64,000 nt of DNA, taken from positions 3,348,001 through 3,412,000 of the forward strand of contig JADILM010000001.1 of NCBI GenBank assembly GCA_016617785.1, in the 5' to 3' direction. The position numbers and the translations under genes are program-made. The notes beneath the pieces were generated by a model. That model was not told the origin of the DNA, made no database searches, and saw nothing but the letters and a program-made list of their open reading frames with translations. Source of the stretch: Sporobolomyces roseus. Taxonomy: Eukaryota; Basidiomycota; Microbotryomycetes; Sporidiobolales; Sporidiobolaceae. Shown piece after piece: positions 25,561-36,780 of this stretch (position 1 is its first letter; each line of letters opens with the position of its first letter).

Positions 25561-26845
25561 ATGGCTCGAGGCAAGAAGCAACCTACTCCAGCAATCTCGC
25601 AACTTACAGCTACACCAGCAGAACCACTTACAGTAGCTCCCTCGACTTCCTCGACTCGCTCGACTCGATCTCTTCGAACTCCTTCCCCTCTCCCATTCGC
25701 CCACTACCTCCCTCGGATCCCACTCCAGCTAGCGGCAGTCTACTTCTCACTCCTCTTCTCCGCTGGAGGTCGCGAAGGAATCCGTTCGAACCCTACGACA
25801 CGAATTCTCACTTCAATCATTCATGAACCCCTCCGAACTCTCCCTATAGCATGCGCCTCACTCGCTCTCGTTCAGACTTGGTTTGGATTATGGTGCAAAA
25901 GCTCGAGAGCGAAAGCGGATGAATTGGCGAAGAAGGGAGGCAAAGTTGAAAAGGCGAAACCGAGGAGACAGAGGAGAACGGCGAAGGATATCTTTGGCGA
26001 GATGTGGAATAGGGCAAAGACGGGAGAGTTACCGCACAAGACTATTTTGAAGGCGATTACGGAACCGGATAAGAATGGGAAATCTCCAATCGATACCGAT
26101 GTGAGTTTACATTCTCATTCTACACTTTCATTTCTCGAGGACAGTGGCTGATTGAGTGCAGAACGTCACAGTTTATCGTACCAGCTGTCGCGACAACTCT
26201 ACTCGGAGCTGGAGCGCTTCACGTCTGCGCTGTCCTGCTCGGTGCACCTCTCACTTCGTTAGTTTTCGTTTCACTCTCGTTCTTGCGCTCAATCGTGAAG
26301 CTCATACTCCATTCTCGACCTCAGGAACGTCGCCGAAACTGCCCTCCTCTCCCTTCTCGTAGCCATTCTCGCTATTCTCCCTTTGGCAATCGCCGTTCCC
26401 CCAATTCTCGCTCCCAATTCTCCATCAAATCGTTATGTTTGGCTACGATTCTTCTCTTCCGTCTCGTACGTACTGCTTCTTCCTCTCTATGTGTGACACC
26501 GGGCATGAAGCTTGACAAGCTCGATCCGAAAGCAGACCAAACGATGACCTCGAATTAGCATTACTCGCACCCGCTCTCGGTGCAATCCTCGGTTGTTGGC
26601 TCGGCGCAGTCCCTATTCCACTCGACTGGGATAGACCCTGGCAGGTGCGTCCTTTTTCCTCCTCAGTCTCATCTCTTTGCTAAGTCTGGTGTTCGAATTC
26701 GGATCCACAGGTTTGGCCTACGACTTGCGTTATCGGAGCTTTACTGGGACATGCGGCGGGATCCGTAGCATCGTTGGGCATATCGGCGTTTCGTACGGCG
26801 GCGAGAGTAGCTCAGGAATCGTTGGATGAGGGAAAAGAGGAATAG
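25561..26845 (+). CDS. GPI11: GPI-anchor biosynthesis protein PIG-F/Gpi11
   Basis: An ER membrane subunit that supports the ethanolamine-phosphate transferases (Gpi13/Gpi7 in yeast) in the last steps of GPI precursor assembly. The N-terminus (MARGKKQPTP...) leads into hydrophobic segments (IPLQLAAVYFSLLFSAGG; TLPIACASLALVQTWFGLW), a basic loop, FIVPAVATTLLGAGALHVCAV, ETALLSLLVAILAILPLAIA, and the family signature ALGAILGCWLGAVPIPLDWD-RPWQ. The end is TTCVIGALLGHAAGS. The intron after IDTD must use the acceptor CGTCACAG so that FIVPAV is in frame. An upstream in-frame ATG at 25492 would add 23 residues; I chose 25561 because the signature-bearing product starts plainly there. The match of PIPLDWDRPWQ is decisive. 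Confidence 0.9.
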
Positions 26846-27574
26846 ATTTCGTTCGCATCGTTTCATTCTCTACTTTGCGATCGCTGCCTGCGAGAGGTGA
26901 GGACTGTGGAGAAGTAGGGTGAGGACAGCGGTGTAGACTAGTGCGGATGGTGAGCGTCAGATTGCTTTTCTCGCTCGGAAAACGCTTCTCGCAGAATGTC
27001 GTGATCAGTTTACTCGCTAAAGGGAGGCCTAGCTAATCAAGACGGTATCGATGAATTCTGCGACTTGCTCCTCGTAAGCAGGCTATGCGAGAGTCGATGA
27101 GGAGGGGCACAAAGTCTGAACGCTGCTTTCACCTTCGCGAAGAAGCTTCTTTGATCGACGGGATTCTGCGATGTTATCTAGGAGAAGTTGCGGGTGTCGA
27201 TCGTGGGGCCATACAGATTACGTTGTTGGATCACTTTAATCGCAAGCCGATAGTAGATTTTTTGCTGGCGTGCGAAAGTCGAAAGGTGGACTGCGGATTG
27301 CGAAATTTCCGTCGCATCTTAGTCAGATGCTGACCATTCCTGCTCGGCTCCTTCCATTCACTCTACTCCCTGCTCTTGCACTCGACACGCCTACCGTTCA
27401 ACAAAGCTTCAAGCTCTGAGAAAAATAGCAACCGGTTGACTCCGCCGACAACCCGAACGAGAAAAAACTTCCAAAGGCTTCTCGAATCGCAAAACCTCCT
27501 ATCTCTTTCTTTCCCACTTTCTCCCTCCTCCCTCTTCCCGCTTCCTCCTCTCACGCGTTCCTCGATTCGCAGAG
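26846..27574 (+). promoter_or_regulatory. intergenic region upstream of the TauD-like gene
   Basis: 729 bp. It contains the GPI11 3' UTR and the next promoter. TTGCGA-type motifs lie near 27239 and 27296, and the last 80 bp (about 27490-27570) are strongly CT-rich, a leader style repeated across the window. No gene was recognised. Confidence 0.45.
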
Positions 27575-28950
27575 ATGGCGACTACACTAGACCGCGTGTC
27601 TTCCAAACTAAACTCTCTCCCACTTCACCCGACTTCCATGCCGCCGCTCACTCCCCCGCTCTCTCCTAAACGATCCCTCTCACCTGAACGACCACTCACT
27701 ACTACTCCTCGTACACGATACTCTCCTCCCACTACCGCATACCTCGAGAAACAACCACGCACCCACCTCACTCCTGCTATCGGAGTTCAATTCGGAAAGG
27801 AATTTCAGTTGAAAGATGTACTCGCTTTACCAGAAGGAGAGGAGAGGAAGGAAGGACTCTTGAGGGAATTGGCTTATCAAAGTGAGTGAAAAGAACCTCC
27901 TTCTTCACGAGGAATAGGGATCATGGAATGTTGATTGTTCTTTTCATTGTTGGACACGCGAACAGTTTCATTGAATGGAGTCGCATTCTTTCCAGCTCAA
28001 GACTTGACTCCACGAGACCTAGAAGTACTCGCATTGGCATTGGGGAAAGCGTCGGATGCTCCTCGAGATGGTGAACTCCACATTCACCCGACCGCGGAAT
28101 TGGGCGAAAACGGTCAACCGAAAGTGGGTAAAATCTCGAATGGTGAGTTCTTACTTCCTCTTTAGAACCTGTTCGACTCGAGCTGACTAGGAGTATTGGA
28201 GCGAACCCACAGTCGCGTCAAAAGATGGTCGAGCCATCACTTTCAAAGACGAAAGATCAGATTTGGCGAGCCATGGATGGCACACAGACATCTCTTTCGA
28301 ACCTCGACCTGCACGTTACTCAATGTTACGAATGACGACCCTCCCTCCGAACGGAGGAGACACCCTCTTCTCTTCGGCCTATTCCCACTACGACATGCTC
28401 TCCCTTCCTATGAAAGAGTTCCTCTCCGGTCTCAGAGCGACTCACTCTGGAGCGATGTTCCGTCAGCAAGCGAGGAGGCACGGATTCGACCTGCACCTCG
28501 GACCTCGAGGTGCTCCTGAAAACGTCGGAGACGATTTCGAAGCTAGTCACCCTATCGTTCGAACGAACGCAGTCACCGGATTCAACGGACTCTTCGTCAA
28601 TCAAACTTTCACTGAACGGATCGAAGGGTTAGGATTCGACGAATCAAAGATGCTCCTCGAGTATCTCTTCAAACTTCAAGCGCAAGCTCACGGTACGTTC
28701 CCGTTCTCTCTTCTACCTCTCCCACACAGTCGAAGCTGATTCCACTGATCTTTCTCTAGACGCTATGGTCCGCTACCGATGGAACGTCAACGACCTCGCC
28801 ATTTGGGACAATTCGGCGTGCAATCACTGCGCGACTTTCGACTACAGCGAACTTCGAGCTGGAGATCGTACCGTCTGTGTCGGCGAGACTCCGTTCTTCG
28901 ATAAGGAGAATGGCAAGTCGAAGAAACAGGCGACTGGTTCCTACGTCTAA
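27575..28950 (+). CDS. TauD/TfdA-family alpha-ketoglutarate-dependent dioxygenase
   Basis: A non-haem Fe(II), 2-oxoglutarate-dependent oxygenase, in fungi often a sulfonate/alpha-KG dioxygenase (Jlp1-like). The N-terminus is Pro- and Ser-rich (PPLTPPLSPKRSLSPE). The core has GVQFGKEFQLKDV, IVSLNGVAFFPAQDLTPRDL, then the metal motif HxD in GWHTDISFEPRPARYSML, LPPNGGDTLFSSAYSHYDML, HPIVRTNAVTGFNGLFVN, and the distal His/Arg in WDNSACNHCATFDY and GDRTVCVGE. All three iron ligands and the 2-oxoglutarate Arg are present. At least three introns interrupt it (about 27880-27965, 28141-28211, 28693-28760). The end SKKQATGSYV resembles fungal homologues. The actual substrate cannot be read from the sequence, and no sulfur-metabolism gene lies alongside. 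Confidence 0.88.
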
Positions 28951-29475
28951 AACTCGCCGACTCTCTCCTCTCTCCCTCAAAAGGCCTCTCCCCTTCTCCT
29001 TCACGCCAAACTTTCTTCTCTTCACCCATATCCAGCAGTCTCTTTCTTCTTTTCTTGACTTACCTCCTCAGTACCCCAATGTTGTAGAGCAGACGGAAAG
29101 CGACTTCAACGGTCGAGCTTTCTCGTTTACTCACCCCTCTCCTTATCTGACTCTTCTCCTCCGCCCTTCTCGTATCCTTGTCGTCCTCCAACCAAACTCC
29201 CTCCCTTGCATTCGCATCCAGTCGCGCTCATCCGCGACACTCTCCCCCTTTTCTTTTCTGTTTCGTACTACTAATACCCTTCATCTTTCTTTTACCTGAA
29301 CCGTTTCCTTTCGTACTTTTGTTAACATTGAAATCAGTTCTTCTTATCTCGTAGCCAACTCTCGTGCAGCATTGCAGCGAATTGAGGTGAATACTAACTT
29401 TGCGATAGATTGCATGAATCGTTTGCGCTTCGACCTATGACTCCCTCTACTCTTCACCCATAGACTCGTGCTTTT
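28951..29475. other. convergent 3' region
   Basis: 525 bp between the stop of the TauD-like gene and the stop of the cyclase-family gene. Pyrimidine-rich on the plus strand. A 140-codon open frame at 28877-29299 overlaps the dioxygenase end in another frame and is judged a compositional artefact. Confidence 0.45.
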
Positions 29476-30874
29476 CTAGAAGATAGCTAAGTTCTGACCC
29501 GTGCTAGCCAACCCTTGTTCGACTTTGAGCGGCATCGACGAGAGGAAGAAAGTCCATCTTCCCTCTTTCTCGCAATGCGCAGCGACCTTTTCCAGCGCGA
29601 GAAGCTCTCCGATAGGCATCATCCATCCGCTGAGAAGTACCGGATGTAAGAGCTTCTCTGGCGCTGCGGCTGTGTGAAGGGATTCGCGAAATTCGTAGGT
29701 CGAAGAGAGCGAAGTGAGAGACGGGAAGAACAAAGTGGATGCGACGAAAACAGTCAGTTCAAGATTGGTTTCGACCGATTGTAGGAGACAGTGAAAACTT
29801 ACGCCATGCCTCGAAAGCGGGTTGATCTCCTGCGACGGCCGCGAACCCTTCATCCCAAAGGAACTCGAGAATGTCTTCTCCCTGAGCTATACCAGCGTAA
29901 GTTCCTCCAATCTTATCGAGCTCGTTGTTCGCTTTCAACTCGTTGAATCGAGTCTCGTACCCTGAGCAGAGGAATGGGAAAAGGGAACGGATGTATCAGT
30001 CGAGTGAGCTTTCAAGAACGAATAGCTTGACTGACCTGTTCTCAGGATGAAGATATCTCCCCTACGGAAGTCGACACCTTGTTCTTTCGCGATCTCTCGA
30101 ATGACCTTGAGCGGAACCTGGTGACTTTCGAGACAAGGATCGAATTCGACTTTGTTTCGTTTCGCCTGCGTTTCGCGAAGATGAGTCGTCAGTTCAAGCG
30201 TTTTGCTGAAAGGGGAAGAAGCGACTTCACCCATCGAGCGTAGTCGATCAGTACTGCTCTACCAACGATTCCTCCCGCATCCGCCCAAGCTGCCATTCCT
30301 CTTCCGACGTTTCCATTCTTGACGTCTTCGACAGTTGCTCCTCCATAGAAGTACCCGCTGTCCGGGTACGATACGTGATAAGGACCATCCCATTGTGTCG
30401 ATGACTGTCAGCATATCGAGGCGAGTCAGCGAAAAACCGTGCCATGAAGAAAAACGAAAAACGAAGGAATGTGGCTTCGAAAGCTCAATTAGCTTGTCGA
30501 CAGCTCGAAACACTAGCAGAACTCACTTGAGTGTTGATGTGCAGTAAGTCATCATGTTTCGGAAACCACCTCTCCCCATTCTTCTCTGCCTCTTCTTTCG
30601 TCGCAGCATTCTTGTCGATTCGCTTGACGGTTCGTTCCGCTTTCTTCCTTCCAAACAAAGTGAATCCTCCACTCTCAATACTCAAATCCAGGCTGAATCT
30701 TAGTCCACTCCTAATCTCCTCGTTTGCAGCTTGTTTGACTAGTTCGGGAGTGATGAGTGCGAGTTGACCGAGTGGATTGATCGAAGAGGGTTCAGGAGTG
30801 TCCCAGACTGAATGAGGGTGTCCTGCATCTTTACAGAGAGCTGAGAATGATCGACTGTCGGCGTTTGATGACAT
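29476..30874 (-). CDS. cyclase-family (kynurenine formamidase-like) metal hydrolase
   Basis: A member of the cyclase/kynurenine-formamidase-like superfamily (PF04199). The start at 30874 gives MSSNADSRSFSALCKDAGHP. Recognisable blocks are INPLGQLALITPELVKQAA, RFSLDLSIESGG, HDDLLHINTQSSTQWDGPYH, GYFYGGATVEDVKN, GIVGRAVLIDYARW, LKVIREIAKEQGVDFRRGDI, FILRTG, GYETRFNELKA, GIAQGEDILEFLWDEGFAAV, AGDQPAFEAW and the end LHPVLLSGWMMPIGELLALE with LEKVAAHCEKEGRWTFF. These match fungal proteins annotated as putative cyclases; the STQWDG..H element is their metal-site variant. True substrates are largely unknown. Four or more introns separate the blocks. It converges on the TauD-like gene and diverges from the disordered protein at 31640. 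Confidence 0.85.
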
Positions 30875-31395
30875 CCCAAAGGTAGAGTGAATGAGTGGAG
30901 GCCAGCAAAGAGATTGAGGGGAAAAACTGATTCGTCTACATCCGAAGACAGTTTCAAAGTGGGGAGCGAGTGGACAGTTTCAAAGAAAGTTGTTGACGTG
31001 GATCGTCGTCGATAGTAAGCTTGTCAAGCGTGAAACATCCGTCCGCTAGTCCGTTAGCGACCGACTTTTCGAAGAAAGCTCAGATTGCGTGCTCGTCGGC
31101 TATCTCGTCACTCGACTCTGTGGTCTCGAGTGCGCATTTGAGGCCCCCGAATGAGCACTCAAGAGCACCTCGTAAGAGTCATACGCTTGCCGAACGAGGT
31201 TTGAGGTGAGAAAACGACGTCGCCGGTCAAAACAAATTTGGGTCGAAGCATAACTTTGCACGCAGTGACTAGCGAAGCCAAAGAGATTAGCCTGACAGTA
31301 AGTGTGAGCAACGACGTAGAATATGCGCCGAAAGTGGAGGATAGTTTGATTAGTTAAACGTTGCGAGATTTGTACCAAGTCAGCAATCTCGTGAA

Positions 31396-31409
31396 ATCGA
31401 TAAAGATTT
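31396..31409 (+). promoter_or_regulatory. ATCGATAAAGATTT motif, copy 1
   Basis: First of two identical 14-bp direct repeats, 244 bp before the start codon at 31640. The core is the palindrome ATCGAT. Confidence 0.4.
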
Positions 31410-31511
31410 GGAAGCGTCTTTTGTTTCTCCCTTCTTCCTCCTCCATCCCCTCCACTCACTACCTTCAATCGCAACTTGCGCCCGCTCGAATCAATCCAGT
31501 ACCTGCGCCTT

Positions 31512-31525
31512 ATCGATAAAGATTT
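31512..31525 (+). promoter_or_regulatory. ATCGATAAAGATTT motif, copy 2
   Basis: Second identical copy, 116 bp downstream of the first and 128 bp before the start codon at 31640. Confidence 0.4.
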
Positions 31526-31639
31526 ACACTCGAACTCGCTGAATATTCTGCGGGCCCCCAAATTTTTATCGATTCTTTCCTCCCCCTCCTTCGGCACTTC
31601 TCCCCATTCAGAACCAACTTCAGTCACCAGTCCACGAGT

Positions 31640-32853
31640 ATGTCGACCACTCAGTCATCCCCTCAACCTATCGACATCTCCTCCACTGCTTCCTCTCACC
31701 CTAGTCAAATCTCTTCTCCCTCTTCTTCTCAATCTCCTACCTCGGCCCTCTCTGCCTCACTCAGAGCCTTCTCCGACCTTTCACTAGCCAACAAACCTCC
31801 AGTCAGGCTAGAGAGTGACGAGTTCAAGCAAGCTTACCACCACGCTAGGAGAGCAAGCTTCGGCAATTCGGCTTCAGTTTCGAGGCCTGTCATCACCAAC
31901 GACGAACCAAAGAATATCCCTACACTCTCGACTAGCCCTGGAAGCAACACTAGCGACCTCTCTTCCCTCCCCACGCCTTCCTCTTCTCCCCTCTCGACTA
32001 GCGCATTCGCTTCCCCCACCACTTCAAACTCTGCTCCAACCTCGACCGCGACTGTCAAGAGGTCAGTCTCGAACGGTGGAAGTGGATTCAACAAGACTGC
32101 CGCGGTTCCGATCTTAGGCGGAGTGTGTGAAAAGGAGGAAATCGATGCTTTCGAAAATGGAGAATTCGGTCACGAAGAACCTGCTTCAGCTCCAGCGGTT
32201 CAGCATCACGCGAGGAGCGTATCGAATGCGGAAGGCTCGAGTCTATTTGGAGGAGGAGCGCGATGGGGATGGCCAACTTCAGGAGGTAACGGAGCGAACT
32301 CACCTCCTCTAGCTCTCCCTCAAGAAGGAGGCATTCGTCGAGGTTCCCTCACCTTCGCCTCTCCTCCCAGTTCTTCCACTCTTCCTCTTCCCTCCGCCAA
32401 CCCAGTCACGAGTGCAAAACACTCTCCTCCCCTCCTTCCCGCTTCAGACCCTTTCGCTCGTATGCAACCTCTCGGCAGAGTTGTCAGTGCCGGAGCTGCT
32501 CTTCAGACGCCTCAAGATGGCTCAGGATCTGGCGATGGCTTCAGTCTCTTCCGTCGATTCTCATTCTCAATTGGTGCAAAGAAGGTGAGCCTAAACACTT
32601 CATCTTTCTCGCCTGTCTCGAATGCAGTGCTGACTTCGCATCATTAATCTCCCAGCGCCCTTCCCCTCCTTCACCTCCCTCTCTCGCCCTTCCTCCACGC
32701 ACCGAAACTCTCACTGCACCCGAATCTGGTCCCAACCTTTCCGCTCAAGACGACGCGCGAAGAGGAAGAACACTCGGAGCAGGATCGATGGGAGCGAAGC
32801 CGAAACGCAAACTCAGTCCTATGGGAGAGAAGTTCCTCCGAGGTGGCTACTGA
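31640..32853 (+). CDS. intrinsically disordered Ser-rich protein with conserved-looking C-terminus
   Basis: Two exons (intron 32585-32655) join to 381 codons. The protein is dominated by Ser, Pro, Thr and Ala and has no globular domain. Possible functional islands are RLESDEFKQAYHHARRASFG (residues about 56-75), CEKEEIDAFENGEFGHEEP, LFRRFSFSIGAKKRPSP, and the C-terminus AKPKRKLSPMGEKFLRGGY. That last motif, a basic run then SPMGEKxL near the very end, is a pattern I recall from short disordered fungal proteins with phosphorylatable SP sites (recalled, not searched). RRxS sites (ARRASF, RRFSFS) suggest AKR/PKA-type kinase targeting. Function is unknown. Its promoter carries a twice-repeated 14-mer. 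Confidence 0.78.
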
Positions 32854-33694
32854 GTGAAGAAATATCGAAAGTGCGACGATTCCAGCGTCGTTTTCATCAA
32901 AATATCTCACCACCAGAACTCGAATATCAAAAGGAACACCAGCACAATCACATCCACTCCGTCGGGATGTCAGTCTCGAGCTATGAATCAGTAAACATCA
33001 GTACCTTCACGCAGCTCCTCGACATATCCATCTTTCCAATTTATCGCTTTCTATCCCTCTCCTTATTCCCGCCCACTTCCCACCCTTTCCCGCTCTTCCG
33101 TCTCAAAATGATCGATGCTTCAACTGTTTCAGCTCAAACTCCCTAAAACGACAACTTTGTCAAAGTCGACGACTCGAAACTGTTCCAAACCTTTCTCCCA
33201 TAATCGTCAACTTGGATTCGCCTCTCTCGCCCTTCGTCCTTCCGATTATCTCAGTACCGCCGTGCGGCTTCCTCCTTCCCTTCACCCTCCCTGGTTTCAG
33301 CAGCTACAGCTTTCTTTTTCCTCTTCTCCACTTCACGATTCTCAACATTGTTCATTGTCACCTTCCTTTCGCAACATATATCCTTTCCCTTCACACAATT
33401 GTGTCTCTTCATGGCAGAATCTTGTCGTTACTAAGCTTCTCCAAACCCCCTCGCTCTATATCCCTTTCTTCCGAAAAACTCTGTACAAACTGTTTCCAAA
33501 CGCTTTCTTGTCTTTACTTATTACTCCAGATTAGTCGCGTTCACGTTTACGACCTCTTCTCTCTTCTCGGTTTGTAATTGTCAATAGTTTGAAAGTGAAA
33601 CGAAATATCAGTGCACAATCATCGCTTCTTGCGAAATATCTTGCTTCGCCGAGAACTCCAGTCTCCGAAGACAACATATAGCTTGCAAGCGTAT
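32854..33694. other. convergent intergenic region
   Basis: 841 bp between two converging stops. Plus-strand open frames of 91-139 codons (32871-33577) are driven by CT-rich composition, giving Leu/Ser/Phe-rich nonsense, and lack domain features. TTGCGAAA occurs near 33629. No RNA gene was seen. Confidence 0.45.
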
Positions 33695-36405
33695 CTAGTA
33701 CAAACCGAGAACCTGCGAAAGTTCGTCTAACCCGTTCTTTGCACCGCTCTCTCTGCCCGGAGCGCATCCTGTCTGCGAGCTCGTAGGTCTCCCAACATTC
33801 TCAACTGGCGAGTAATCGTTTGAAGATCCCGAAGGTGTAGAAATGGCGGTCAAGTTTGCGAAGAGGGAGAGGGAAGGATCGAAATCGAATGAATCGGTCG
33901 ATTGGGTGAATTGCGAAGTAGTTGGGTAGGAGGTAGAAGTCGGAGGAGAGGGGTTCGATGCGAGTCGGAATGCGGCGACGTGCGAGTCGAGGGAGAGGAT
34001 CAAAGAATCGAGTGTCGAGTTTGACCAGGCATATCCCGTTTGTTTCAGAGCTTGTGAAAGTCTGCTTCTCGATTTGGATTTGAGCACAACTAGCGAGTGT
34101 GAGGAGAGAAAAGATGTACTCACGTGTCCATGAGACCTACGACCTTTTCGTCGACAGTCATGAATCCCTCTTGGATTTCGCTGAGCATGAACTCTGCCCA
34201 TTTCTGAGAACCTAATTGGAGCGAATGTGTCCAAATTCCGAGAGCCGTCAAGTTGTTCCACGCATCGGCCGTCTCCTCCAATCCCTTCCTAGCGATGACT
34301 CTTGCTTCATCAACGCAGAAGTCCAATCTCGACTTGAGGTACCGTTCATTCTTCTGATTCGCAGGGTTCCAACCTAGTTGTCGTTTCCTCAGCTCTCGAT
34401 AGACGATCAACGTGAGGAAGGTCCAACTGATTTGGATGATCGTCCGATAAGACCGCATAGCTGTGATTTCTCCCATTTTGATTCGTTCCGTCGGGTCGTT
34501 GCCGGAGAACGAGGGGAATTGTGTAACAGGCGCTGGTAGGTTGAAGGTCTTGATGTACTTGTTGATGCTTTCCGCAAAACGTTTCCCGACCCGACATCTG
34601 CTTTCGAGCGAGTTGAGGATCGAGGAAGTTTTGGCAAAGTCGAAAGGTAGGTCTCCTCGAGACCATCCTGTGATCGCAGAGCAAACACCAATCAGTCAGA
34701 TCCGGCAGACCACGAAAGCTACGACTGCTGAATTAGTCTCACCTGCGCAGATGTCTTCATGAACTTTGCGACTCAATTCGAGACCGAGAATGAGATCTGA
34801 TTCGAAGGTGTCGCTCTTGCCGTTCGTCAGCATGCACTGTCCGTTCGACACTGTACTATACAGACAAGTAGACGTACGAGGAGCTGCGTAAGGCCATCCT
34901 TTTCCCTCCTGGCTCTCAAGTAGCTCGGTTTCTCGATCGACTAGATCTTCCGAAAACTCGGTCGATCCAACGAGAAGTAACTGATCGGATAGTGTTCTGG
35001 AGGGCAAAATCCGAGTCAGTAAGATTGATCGAAATACTGAGGGCCAGGTCGATCTCACGGTGGATTCTGCTCATTGAGCAGAGCTTGAATTGAATCGATG
35101 AGCTGTCACTCCAAATTCTCATCAGTTACTGGCTCACCCCCAATCATAGTCACCTTGAGGACTCACCATATAACAGATCCATCTCGTTTGCATGTCGCCG
35201 AAAGGGAGGGAAGAGGTACGATCGAGAACTCGAATGTGCGACATCATTGCGGCGTACCAGATTGACGGTGTCGAATATCTTCCATCAGGAGCTGCATCAT
35301 GACAGATAGTCAGCGTCTTGTTACATAACTAGGACAATTGAAGAAGTAGTAGCTCACCGACTAGTTCGAGCCAATACAACAAATGACAAGCTGTCGCAGC
35401 TTCTTCACTCGCGACAAACAAAATATCCGAATCTTTTGCTCTCCTGATTGCTTCTTGTCTATACGCTTGACAAGCCCCATGCCTCAACTTCCCATACTTT
35501 CTCAGATCCGGCAGATCTTCCAATACGTCTTCGAAACTTGCCGGGCCTACCCCTCCAAAGTTGAGGTGGTAAGGGTCGATGATCGAGGGATGGTAGGAAA
35601 GGAGGGAAGCGACGGCGAATATACAATAGGCTAGAACGCTAGAGTGCGTCGGCAAGAGGTCGACTTGCCAGTTCAAGAGTTTGAGAGTTTTCCTCAGCGT
35701 GTAAGCGACGAAGAGTGGGTGCTCGTGTTGCGGGGTTTGAGCGAAGACGCGGAAGAAATGTTGTGCGAGATCAGGGGAGACTGAGAGGCGAGTCGGAGCG
35801 TGGTTGAGCGAGACGAGTTGGAAGGAATCGAAATTCGGGATGAAAACTGGATCCTGAGGATGCGAAGAGATGGTGGGAATTGGATCGTGGACGTAGGAAG
35901 AAGTAGAAGCGATTGGGTTGAAGGCAGTAGGATCGTAGATGTTCGAATGTATTGGTTGGTCGAGATGTGAGCTGGTCGACGGAGGAATCGGAAGTTCGAT
36001 AGGGTCGACCGTCGAAGCGCGAGGCGATCCTGAGGGAGATGCTGTCTCGGGAGCAGCTGTCGATTCGCTCTCAAATTTCTTCCGTTTAGTCGGTTTGCGT
36101 CGCACTACTGGAGTCGTCGTGCAGCTGAACAAAACGAGGAAACAGAATTAGTTCTCGGATCTACTGAGATTCGACGCTGTTCAAGATTATCGGCAGACTC
36201 ACACTAGACCCTTCTCGACACATCGGGGACAACCAGTAGGAGAAGGATGGCAGAGTACCCGTTTTTGCTGCGAGAATGAATGCGGTGAACGAGTTAGGGG
36301 TCAATACTCGATGAAAGAAAGCGCAAGAGTGCTCACCTTGCACGTATCGCAGCTTGGAGGTTTACGGACTCTATTCGTAGGTAGCTTGGTACCAGCAGGA
36401 GGCAT
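33695..36405 (-). CDS. Zn2Cys6 (fungal binuclear cluster) transcription factor
   Basis: A DNA-binding regulator with a GAL4-type binuclear zinc cluster at the N-terminus: Cys spacing C-x2-C-x6-C-x6-C-x2-C-x6-C in SCDTCKQKRVLCHPSPTGC and PRCVEKGLVC. The start at 36405 gives MPPAGTKLPTNRVRKPPSCD. The cluster is split over three exons by two introns (around 36337-36273 and 36200-36127). After a disordered Ser/Pro linker comes a fungal-specific TF middle region (LAQHFFRVFAQTPQHEHPLF, LLPTHSSVLAYCIFAVASLL, CQAYRQEAIRRAKDSDILFV, ATACHLLYWLELV). Helical blocks follow, including AITAMRSYRTIIQISWTFLT and ADAWNNLTALGIWTHSLQLG, and the end DELSQVLGLY. The last intron must use the acceptor before ACTTTCACAAG to keep LSQALKQTGYAW in frame. 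Targets are unknown; it is divergent from DSS1. Confidence 0.88.
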
Positions 36406-36780
36406 AGCGAGTCTAGAGGAAGGGTATGAACCCGCGGGAATTTGGACGGTCGAAGAGACGACGAGAAGCGGTCGGGAGCGATTTGGTGAGGTGCAGAGGG
36501 ATAGAAGAGCTACTTGTTACTTTATCAAGGGTCTAGCTGAGCGATTTGACGATCCGAGCGAAGAGTCGAAGGTGAAGAAAATGAGCGAACAAATCTTGAC
36601 TTGCTACCATCAACAACTCACCGATCAGCACCGACGGGACGTCTAGAGATCAAGTAGTAGAGCTTAGTTGGACAGTGAGCTAGTCGGAAAAGCAAGTGAG
36701 TCCCCTCCTGCGCCTCTATCAGCTTCCTTCGCAATTCTCATCTTGCGGCTCTTGCCTCACCTCCCGATAGCAGATAGAGT
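36406..36780. promoter_or_regulatory. divergent promoter of the Zn2Cys6 gene and DSS1
   Basis: 375 bp between divergent start codons. No distinctive motif was recognised. An open frame on the plus strand (36311-36646) extends over the end of the zinc-cluster gene and is antisense noise. Confidence 0.4.

Larger units (their letters stand above)
30875..31639. promoter_or_regulatory. divergent promoter with repeated ATCGATAAAGATTT element
   Basis: 765 bp between divergent starts. The 14-mer ATCGATAAAGATTT occurs exactly twice in the same orientation, at 31396-31409 and 31512-31525, and a third ATCGAT core is at 31568-31573. The proximal part is CT-rich. This looks like a repeated transcription-factor site for the gene at 31640, though the factor is unknown. 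Confidence 0.5.

Noticed and set aside
28877..29299. 140-codon frame at the end of the dioxygenase gene
   Set aside because: It overlaps the real last exon in another frame and continues into pyrimidine-rich 3' sequence.
32871..33577. Several plus-strand frames rich in Leu, Ser and Phe
   Set aside because: They arise from CT-rich DNA between convergent genes and show no domain, topology pattern or exon structure.
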